A stretch of DNA of 6,439 bases, taken from contig JBARRO010000084.1 in the NCBI GenBank assembly GCA_049644265.1, positions 1-6,439 on the forward strand, in the 5' to 3' direction. Within the stretch, counting starts at the first letter, position 1, and each line of letters begins with the position of its first letter. This document shows, one piece after another, positions 1 through 5,132 of this stretch. The notes under the pieces are model-generated. The model was not told the DNA's origin, did not search any database, and saw only the letters and a list, made by a program, of their open reading frames with translations. The DNA is from JBARRO01 sp049644265. GTDB taxonomy: Bacteria > Bacteroidota > Ignavibacteria > UBA10030. Made by a program: the position numbers and the translations under genes.

Positions 1-93
1 GGATCGAACATGAGCCCCGATTTGTTTTCCTGCACAGCCGGGGAAAGAAATTGGAATTCAGCTTTCAAACAATCACATAAGGAGCATTTGATC
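1..93 (+). other. dnaK leader region, possibly with the tail of an upstream gene
   Basis: This stretch precedes dnaK. No CIRCE (HrcA) inverted repeat and no convincing -35/-10 pair is visible, so the dnaK promoter probably lies to the left of the window. One + strand frame is open from base 3 to a TAA at 78-80, encoding 25 residues with no internal Met. It could be the end of an upstream gene that stops just before dnaK, but an open run this short is expected by chance about one time in three. Short inverted repeats (CCCCG 15-19 with CGGGG 39-43; TTTCC 26-30 with GGAAA 42-46) allow mutually exclusive weak hairpins. Nothing firmer can be said. Confidence 0.3.
79..84 (+). promoter_or_regulatory. 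Ribosome binding site of dnaK
   Basis: AAGGAG lies 9 bases before the ATG at 94 and is a strong Shine-Dalgarno match. It decides the start of dnaK: an in-frame ATG at 10 would add 28 residues unrelated to Hsp70 and has no such site. The first A of the motif overlaps a TAA (78-80) in another frame. Confidence 0.85.
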
Positions 94-2028
94 ATGGCAA
101 AGAATACCGGAAAGATCATCGGGATAGACCTCGGAACGACGAACTCTGTCGTGGCCGTGATGGAAGGAAACGATCCGGTGGTGATCGCAAACTCGGAGGG
201 TGCGAGGACGACACCGTCAGTGGTGGGCTTCCCAAAGTCCGGTGAACGGCTTGTCGGTGCGGCTGCGAAACGTCAGGCGGTCACCAATTCACAGAATACG
301 GTCTATTCGATCAAACGCTTCATGGGCCGGTTCCATGACGAGGTCAACGAAGAGATGAAGCTCGTCCCGTACAAAGTAGTCAAGGGTGACAACAACACGG
401 CGCGTGTTCAGATAGGCGACCGGGTTTATTCACCGCCCGAGATCTCGGCCATGATTCTGCAAAAAATGAAGCAGACGGCGGAGGACTATCTCGGAACGAA
501 AATAACCGAGGCAGTGATCACGGTCCCTGCGTATTTCAACGATGCCCAGCGGCAGGCGACAAAAGAGGCAGGAGAGATCGCAGGCCTCAACGTCCGGCGC
601 ATTATCAACGAGCCGACGGCCGCGGCGCTGGCATACGGAATGGACAAGAAGCAAAAAGACGTGAAGGTAGCCGTGTTCGACCTTGGCGGCGGTACGTTCG
701 ACATCTCCGTTTTGGAGCTTGGCGAGGGCGTTTTTGAGGTGAAATCGACAAACGGCGACACGCATCTCGGGGGAGACAACTTCGATATGCGCGTGCTTGA
801 GTACATTGCCGATGAATTCAAAAAGCAGGAAAGTATCGACCTTCGCAAGGACCCAATGGCGCTCCAGCGTCTGCGGGAAGCTGCGGAGAAGGCCAAAATG
901 GAGCTCTCGCAGCTGATGCAGACGGAGGTGAACCTTCCGTTTATCACTGCGACGGCGGATGGCCCCAAGCATTTGAATCTCACGCTGACACGCGCGAAAT
1001 TCGAACAACTTGTCGATGATCTGATCCAGCGCTGCATTCCCCCCGTTGAGCGGGCTCTCAAGGACGCTTCCCTGAATCCAAATCAGATCGACGAGGTCAT
1101 TCTCGTCGGCGGAATGACGCGAATGCCCAGGGTGCAACAGCTGGTCAAAGAGATCTTTGGCAAAGAAGGGCACAAAGGCGTGAACCCGGATGAAGTCGTT
1201 GCAGTCGGTGCGGCAATTCAAGGCGGCGTGCTTTCAGGCGATGTTACGGATGTGCTGCTTCTTGATGTCACTCCGCTGACCCTTGGGATTGAGACTCTCG
1301 GCGGTGTTCTGACACCAATGATTCAGGCCAACACCACAATTCCAACCAAGAAGAGCGAGATCTTCTCGACCGCGTCGGACAGTCAGCCCTCGGTGGAAAT
1401 CAATATTCTCCAGGGCGAACGGCCGATGGCCGTGGACAACCGAACGCTAGGCCGGTTCCACCTTGACGGAATTCCTCCCGCGCCGCGTGGCGTGCCGCAG
1501 ATTGAAGTGACGTTTGACATCGATGCCAACGGCATGCTGCATGTTTCGGCGAAAGACAAGGCGACCAACAAGGAGCAAAGCATCCGCATCACATCCTCGA
1601 GCGGTTTGAGCAAGGAAGAGGTGGAGAAGATGAAGTCTGATGCACAATCTCATGTCCAGGAAGACAAGAAGAGGAAGGATGAGATTGACACGAAGAACCA
1701 GGCCGATAGCCTTGTCTTCCAGACGAGAAAACAGCTGAAAGACCTTGGAGAGAAGATGGACGCGGGCATGAAAGAAAAGGTCGAGGGTGCAGCAAATGCC
1801 CTTGACGAGGCGATCAAGAGCAACAACATGCCGGACATCAAAGCCAAGACAGAAGCGCTGAACAACGCCTGGAACGAGGTTTCAACCAAAATGTACGAGT
1901 CGGCGAAAGCGACGGGAGGCCCGCAAGAGCCTCAACCCGGCGCAGGTCCGCAGCAACAAAAGGAAGCGGATCAGAGTGGCGGCAAGAAAGTGGAAAATGC
2001 CGACTTTGAAGTGATGGACGATAAGTAG
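94..2028 (+). CDS. dnaK: Molecular chaperone DnaK (Hsp70)
   Basis: ATP-dependent cytoplasmic Hsp70 of 644 residues (E. coli DnaK has 638), complete. It binds exposed hydrophobic peptides, cycles with DnaJ and GrpE, and passes aggregates to ClpB. All three Hsp70 signatures are visible: IDLGTTNS (11-18), FDLGGGTFDIS (195-205) and VILVGGMTRMP (335-345). Other landmarks are the catalytic lysine region KRFMGR (74-79), NEPTAAA (172-178), T201 equivalent to the E. coli autophosphorylation threonine, and the interdomain linker DVLLLD (386-391). The beta substrate-binding domain spans about 396-505 and the helical lid about 506-605. A Gly/Pro/Gln-rich tail ends in FEVMDDK, a variant of the EEVD-like terminus. 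The start at 94 is set by homology and AAGGAG. The E. coli Cys15 position is Val19, leaving C314 as the only cysteine. No dnaJ or grpE is adjacent; clpB follows after a terminator. Identification is essentially certain. Confidence 0.98.
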   Translation: MAKNTGKIIGIDLGTTNSVVAVMEGNDPVVIANSEGARTTPSVVGFPKSGERLVGAAAKRQAVTNSQNTVYSIKRFMGRFHDEVNEEMKLVPYKVVKGDNNTARVQIGDRVYSPPEISAMILQKMKQTAEDYLGTKITEAVITVPAYFNDAQRQATKEAGEIAGLNVRRIINEPTAAALAYGMDKKQKDVKVAVFDLGGGTFDISVLELGEGVFEVKSTNGDTHLGGDNFDMRVLEYIADEFKKQESIDLRKDPMALQRLREAAEKAKMELSQLMQTEVNLPFITATADGPKHLNLTLTRAKFEQLVDDLIQRCIPPVERALKDASLNPNQIDEVILVGGMTRMPRVQQLVKEIFGKEGHKGVNPDEVVAVGAAIQGGVLSGDVTDVLLLDVTPLTLGIETLGGVLTPMIQANTTIPTKKSEIFSTASDSQPSVEINILQGERPMAVDNRTLGRFHLDGIPPAPRGVPQIEVTFDIDANGMLHVSAKDKATNKEQSIRITSSSGLSKEEVEKMKSDAQSHVQEDKKRKDEIDTKNQADSLVFQTRKQLKDLGEKMDAGMKEKVEGAANALDEAIKSNNMPDIKAKTEALNNAWNEVSTKMYESAKATGGPQEPQPGAGPQQQKEADQSGGKKVENADFEVMDDK

Positions 2029-2083
2029 TGCGGAAGGGACATCGACGCTTTTAGCGGAGAAGCCAGACACACAAAAAATCAAG

Positions 2084-2112
2084 AGGCGAGGGATCTTCCT
2101 CGCCTTTTGTTT
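2084..2112 (+). terminator. Rho-independent terminator after dnaK
   Basis: AGGCGAGG (2084-2091) pairs perfectly with CCTCGCCT (2098-2105) around the six-base loop GATCTT. A U-rich tail TTTTGTTT follows (2105-2112). A-U and G-U pairs could extend the stem to 2081-2108. It starts 56 bases past the dnaK stop and its tail ends 21 bases before the next start codon, so it separates dnaK from the clpB unit or reduces read-through into it. Confidence 0.85.
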
Positions 2113-2124
2113 ATCCGAACGGAT
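2113..2124. other. Small palindrome ATCCGAACGGAT
   Basis: Two perfect 5-base arms, ATCCG and CGGAT, flank AA. The element lies between the terminator tail and the start of the small membrane gene and overlaps its weak ribosome binding region. It could be a regulator site or a short mRNA hairpin, but a 12-base palindrome can easily arise by chance. Confidence 0.2.
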
Positions 2125-2133
2125 GGTGGCATC

Positions 2134-2355
2134 ATGACGAGCGTTACTGGTTTTCTGGTCTTTGCGGCAGTTATCGCGATCCTCCTTGTCGGAATCATCA
2201 AAGCAATCAAGGGACCGAAGAAGTCCGGCTTTGCGTCGTATGCAGCATTCCATGATTTTCAGCCAAAGGATAAGCAAGCGGGCGTGGAAGCCGTCATCGA
2301 ACAGAAAGCTGGAAAGAAAAAGAAAGCGGAAGAGTCTGGAGAGTCTACACCATGA
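2134..2355 (+). CDS. Small single-pass membrane protein of unknown function, coupled to clpB
   Basis: I do not recognise this 73-residue protein. Residues about 5-24 (TGFLVFAAVIAILLVGIIKA) form one hydrophobic membrane segment, followed at once by KGPKKSG. The positive-inside rule therefore predicts the N-terminus outside and the tail in the cytoplasm. The tail holds a mixed segment, FHDFQPKDKQAGVEAVIEQK (44-63), likely an amphipathic helix, then a KKKK cluster and an acidic Ser/Glu-rich end. The ATG at 2134 is preferred. A TTG at 2107 lies inside the terminator tail and would add only nine polar or charged residues. The ribosome site is weak (GGATGG, 2121-2126, 7 bases away). The stop overlaps the clpB start in ATGA (2352-2355), which suggests translational coupling. 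Its reality rests on this overlap, the clean membrane segment and the otherwise unfilled gap. A role with ClpB at the membrane is inference only. Confidence 0.75.
   Translation: MTSVTGFLVFAAVIAILLVGIIKAIKGPKKSGFASYAAFHDFQPKDKQAGVEAVIEQKAGKKKKAEESGESTP
2338..2341 (+). promoter_or_regulatory. Ribosome binding site of clpB inside the upstream gene
   Basis: GGAG lies 10 bases before the clpB ATG (2352) and within the last codons of the small membrane gene. Together with the ATGA overlap it supports the chosen clpB start and coupled translation of the two genes. Confidence 0.65.
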
Positions 2356-4988
2356 ACTTTAACAAATTTACCATCAAATCTCAGGACGCGGTTCAAAACG
2401 CCCAGGAGATTGCCTCCAACTATGGCAATCAGGTCATTGAGCCGGAACACCTTCTCGCAGCCCTCGTGCAGGACGGTGAGGGAGTGGTCGTGCCGACCCT
2501 GCACAAGGTGGGGGCCAACGTCAACTTTCTGAAGATCAAAATCAACGAAGCCATCGAGAAACTCCCGAAAGTGCAGGGGACGGGACTGGGAAGTCAGCAT
2601 ATCTCTCAGGCTCTCAGTGCGGCATTCGAATCGGCACAACGGGAAGCATCACAACTGAAGGATGAGTATATCAGCACCGAACATCTGTTGCTCGGACTGC
2701 TGGATTCGAAGTCTTCTGCCACGCGGTTGTTGACCGACGTGGGAGTTACAAAGGCGGAGGTCTACAAGGCCCTCAAAGAACTACGGGGCAGCCAGCGCGT
2801 GACCGATCAAACACCCGAAGAAAAATATCAGTCCCTCCAGCGGTTTGGGCGGGATCTGAACGAGCTTGCCAAACAAGGAAAGCTCGACCCCGTCATCGGA
2901 CGCGAAGAAGAAATTCGGCGCGTTCTCCAGGTTCTGTCACGGCGCACCAAGAATAATCCTGTCCTTATCGGCGATCCGGGTGTGGGAAAAACTGCTATCG
3001 CGGAAGGCATTGCGCACAGAATAGCCCAGGGAGATGTTCCGGAAAACCTAAAGACAAAGCGAATCATCGCACTCGACATGGGTACCCTCGTCGCGGGCAC
3101 GAGCTTTCGTGGTCAGTTCGAGGAGCGGTTGAAGGCAGTTCTCAAGGAAGTAACAGAGTCGAACGGCGAGATTATTCTCTTTATCGACGAGCTTCACACG
3201 CTTGTGGGAGCGGGATCCGCACAGGGAGCCGTCGATGCCGCCAACATGTTGAAGCCGGCGCTTGCCCGCGGCGATCTCCGCGCGATCGGAGCGACCACCA
3301 TCGATGAATATCGAAAACACGTTGAAAAAGACCCGGCGCTTGAACGCCGGTTCCAGCCCGTGCTCGTTGATGAACCGAATGTGGACGACACGATATCGAT
3401 TCTCCGCGGTCTCAAAGAACGCTACGAAGTGCACCACGGCGTTCGCATCACAGACGGTGCAATCGTGGCGGCGGCACAACTGAGCCATCGCTATATTTCG
3501 GACCGGTTTTTGCCGGACAAGGCGATCGACCTTGTTGACGAGGCGGCCTCGAAGCTCCGCATTGAAATTGACTCGATGCCTGAGGAGTTGGATGGTGTTG
3601 AGCGAAGAATCAAGCAGCTCGAAATCGAACGGGAGGCGGTCAAGAGGGAAAAGGATGAGGATTCGCAAATCCGGTTGAAGGAGATTGAGAAGGATCTGGC
3701 TGAGCTTCATCAAACAAGGTCGGAGCTCAAGGCCCATTGGCAGGTCGAGAAGGAACTCATTCAGTCGATTCGAACCATGAAGGGAGAGATTGAGAATGCG
3801 AAAACTGAGGCGGAGCAAAAGGAACGCCAGGGGGATCTTGGGAGGGTGGCGGAACTCCGTTATGGCGTGATTACGAACCTTGAGAAGAAAGTAAAAGCGG
3901 CGTCGACCAAGCTTGCTGAGGTTCAAAAGGACCAAAAAATGCTCAAGGAAGAAGTCGATGCCGAGGATATCGCGGAGATCGTGGCCAAGTGGACGGGGAT
4001 TCCGGTTCAACGCATGCTGGAAAGCGAGAGGACAAAGCTCCTGCATCTCGAAGACCGGATCCATCAACGGCTCGTAGATCAGGAAGATGCAGTAAAAGCC
4101 GTGGCAGACGCAATTCGGAGAAGCCGTGCCGGACTGCAGGATGAGAAACGCCCGATCGGCTCGTTCATTTTTCTGGGAAGCACCGGTGTCGGGAAAACAG
4201 AGCTGGCAAAAGCCCTGGCGGAGTTCCTGTTTAACGACGAGCAATCGATCGTCCGGATCGATATGAGTGAGTATATGGAGAAATTCTCCGTATCGCGACT
4301 CATTGGGGCGCCCCCGGGGTACGTGGGGTACGAAGAAGGCGGCCAGTTGACAGAAGCGGTTCGAAGGAAGCCATATTCCGTTGTTCTCCTCGACGAAATC
4401 GAGAAAGCACATCCGGAAGTCTTCAACGTCCTTCTTCAAGTGCTCGATGAAGGCCGGCTGACGGACAGCAAGGGACGGACAGTGAATTTCAAAAACACGA
4501 TCGTGATCATGACGTCGAACATGGGCTCTCATCTGATCCAGGAGCGACTTGAGGATCTGAAGGAGGAAAACCGGGAAGACATCATGGGCGAACTGCGTGT
4601 CCGGCTCTTTGAAATGCTCAAGCAAAATATTCGTCCGGAGTTTCTTAACCGCGTGGACGAAATCGTGCTGTTCAAGCCGCTCACGCAATCCGAAATCAGG
4701 CAAATTGTTGACCTCCAACTACGCTATGTGCAGGGGATGTTGAAGGCCAGGAACATTACCCTGGAGGTTTCAGACGATGCGAAGGATCGGCTTGTTCAGT
4801 TCGGGTTTGATCCGAGCTTCGGTGCACGTCCACTTAGGCGCGTGATTCAGAAACACGTTGTCAATGCAATTTCGGAGAAAATCCTTGCAGGAGAAATCGG
4901 CGACGGCGATACCGTGGATGTTGACCTCGACCGGCGCGGAATGTTCGAGTTCGTCACAAAAGCGCATGCGGAAGTTGTGAAGTCGTGA
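2352..4988 (+). CDS. clpB: ATP-dependent chaperone ClpB (Hsp100 disaggregase)
   Basis: Complete protein of 878 residues (E. coli ClpB has 857). It forms a hexameric AAA+ ring that pulls polypeptides out of aggregates with DnaK, DnaJ and GrpE in the cytoplasm. The N-domain with two Clp repeats spans about 1-145. The first AAA+ domain has Walker A GDPGVGKT (207-214), Walker B ILFIDE (275-280), pore loop AGTSFRG (248-254) and arginine fingers in ERRF (331-334). The coiled-coil M-domain, about 410-535, is the DnaK docking element and marks ClpB rather than ClpA or ClpC. The second AAA+ domain has Walker A GSTGVGKT (609-616), Walker B VVLLDE (677-682), pore loop GYVGY (656-660), sensor 1 N723, NR (766-767) and sensor 2 GAR (824-826). 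No ClpP-binding loop is apparent. The start overlaps the upstream stop. A GTG at codon 150 may give a short isoform. Identification is essentially certain. Confidence 0.98.
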   Translation: MNFNKFTIKSQDAVQNAQEIASNYGNQVIEPEHLLAALVQDGEGVVVPTLHKVGANVNFLKIKINEAIEKLPKVQGTGLGSQHISQALSAAFESAQREASQLKDEYISTEHLLLGLLDSKSSATRLLTDVGVTKAEVYKALKELRGSQRVTDQTPEEKYQSLQRFGRDLNELAKQGKLDPVIGREEEIRRVLQVLSRRTKNNPVLIGDPGVGKTAIAEGIAHRIAQGDVPENLKTKRIIALDMGTLVAGTSFRGQFEERLKAVLKEVTESNGEIILFIDELHTLVGAGSAQGAVDAANMLKPALARGDLRAIGATTIDEYRKHVEKDPALERRFQPVLVDEPNVDDTISILRGLKERYEVHHGVRITDGAIVAAAQLSHRYISDRFLPDKAIDLVDEAASKLRIEIDSMPEELDGVERRIKQLEIEREAVKREKDEDSQIRLKEIEKDLAELHQTRSELKAHWQVEKELIQSIRTMKGEIENAKTEAEQKERQGDLGRVAELRYGVITNLEKKVKAASTKLAEVQKDQKMLKEEVDAEDIAEIVAKWTGIPVQRMLESERTKLLHLEDRIHQRLVDQEDAVKAVADAIRRSRAGLQDEKRPIGSFIFLGSTGVGKTELAKALAEFLFNDEQSIVRIDMSEYMEKFSVSRLIGAPPGYVGYEEGGQLTEAVRRKPYSVVLLDEIEKAHPEVFNVLLQVLDEGRLTDSKGRTVNFKNTIVIMTSNMGSHLIQERLEDLKEENREDIMGELRVRLFEMLKQNIRPEFLNRVDEIVLFKPLTQSEIRQIVDLQLRYVQGMLKARNITLEVSDDAKDRLVQFGFDPSFGARPLRRVIQKHVVNAISEKILAGEIGDGDTVDVDLDRRGMFEFVTKAHAEVVKS
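2799..2801 (+). promoter_or_regulatory. Possible internal GTG start of a short ClpB isoform
   Basis: Codon 150 of clpB is GTG, in the context RGSQRVTDQ. This aligns with RGGESVNDQ of E. coli ClpB, where Val149 is a known internal GUG start yielding an isoform without the N-domain. A GGGG run (2785-2788) lies 10 bases upstream but is a weak ribosome site. Use of this start here is inference. Confidence 0.3.
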
Positions 4989-5010
4989 TTGGTGAATGGT
5001 TAATTGCCTG

Positions 5011-5030
5011 CCCGCCGTCTTTTTGGCGGG
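5011..5030 (+). terminator. GC-rich hairpin after clpB, possible terminator
   Basis: CCCGCC (5011-5016) pairs perfectly with GGCGGG (5025-5030) around the eight-base loop GTCTTTTT, 22 bases after the clpB stop. No U-tract follows on either strand, so it is not a canonical intrinsic terminator. It may act with Rho, protect the mRNA 3' end, or be a dispersed intergenic repeat. Confidence 0.4.
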
Positions 5031-5042
5031 GTGGGTGGCGCA

Positions 5043-5106
5043 TTTACTCGTCTACTCCACAACTCCACTACTCATCTACTTCACTACTCCACTCCTCATA
5101 GACTCC
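5043..5106 (+). repeat. Degenerate 8-base tandem repeat, eight copies, pyrimidine-rich
   Basis: The stretch divides without gaps into eight 8-base units: TTTACTCG, TCTACTCC, ACAACTCC, ACTACTCA, TCTACTTC, ACTACTCC, ACTCCTCA and TAGACTCC. The consensus is roughly WCTACTCC. With the C6T6CTCC run that follows (to 5120), the + strand has only two G in 78 bases. It lies between clpB and the methyltransferase gene, and its last unit overlaps the candidate -35 box. The copies are too diverged to suggest active slippage. Function is unknown. Confidence 0.75.
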
Positions 5107-5127
5107 CCCCTTTTTTCTCCGTATCTT
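5099..5127 (+). promoter_or_regulatory. Candidate promoter of the RNA methyltransferase gene
   Basis: TAGACT (5099-5104, four of six matches to TTGACA) and TATCTT (5122-5127, four of six to TATAAT) are separated by exactly 17 bases. TATCTT also fits the TAnnTT core seen in Bacteroidota-type promoters. The -10 box ends 5 bases before the ATG at 5133, so transcription would start at or next to the A of the start codon and give a leaderless mRNA. The absence of any Shine-Dalgarno sequence agrees with this. The match is modest and untested. Confidence 0.4.
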
Positions 5128-5132
5128 ACAAA

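Noticed and set aside
10..93. N-terminal extension of dnaK by 28 residues from an in-frame ATG at 10
   Set aside because: The extension has no resemblance to Hsp70 N-termini. The ATG at 94 has a strong Shine-Dalgarno site and begins at the family's usual MxKxxGKIIGIDLG-type start.
430..1221. Long minus-strand open frame (263 codons) opposite dnaK
   Set aside because: It is the mirror of a strongly biased coding sequence. Antisense open frames to hsp70 genes are a well-known artefact. The translation is rich in His, Arg and Leu, with no domain I recognise, and dnaK fully explains the DNA.
2107..2133. TTG start at 2107 for the small membrane gene
   Set aside because: It lies inside the terminator U-tract, adds only nine polar or charged residues before the membrane segment and has no ribosome site. 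The ATG at 2134 is the simpler choice.
1882..2277. Minus-strand open frame across the dnaK-clpB spacer
   Set aside because: It runs through the terminator hairpin and over the 3' end of dnaK and the small membrane gene. It has no recognisable domain or ribosome site.
3048..4718. Very long minus-strand open frame (556 codons) opposite clpB
   Set aside because: The length is striking, but the composition is typical of antisense translation and no domain is recognisable. The + strand is unambiguous ClpB across the whole span. Conservation at clpB third codon positions or antisense ribosome footprints would be needed to revive it.
5043..5120. CRISPR array
   Set aside because: Units are 8 bases long, contiguous and degenerate, without spacers; no cas gene is present.
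5004..5132. Earlier TTG (5004) or GTG (5031) start for the methyltransferase
   Set aside because: Both are in frame, but the added residues come from the hairpin and the simple repeat and do not resemble an RsmB N-terminus. The ATG at 5133 does.
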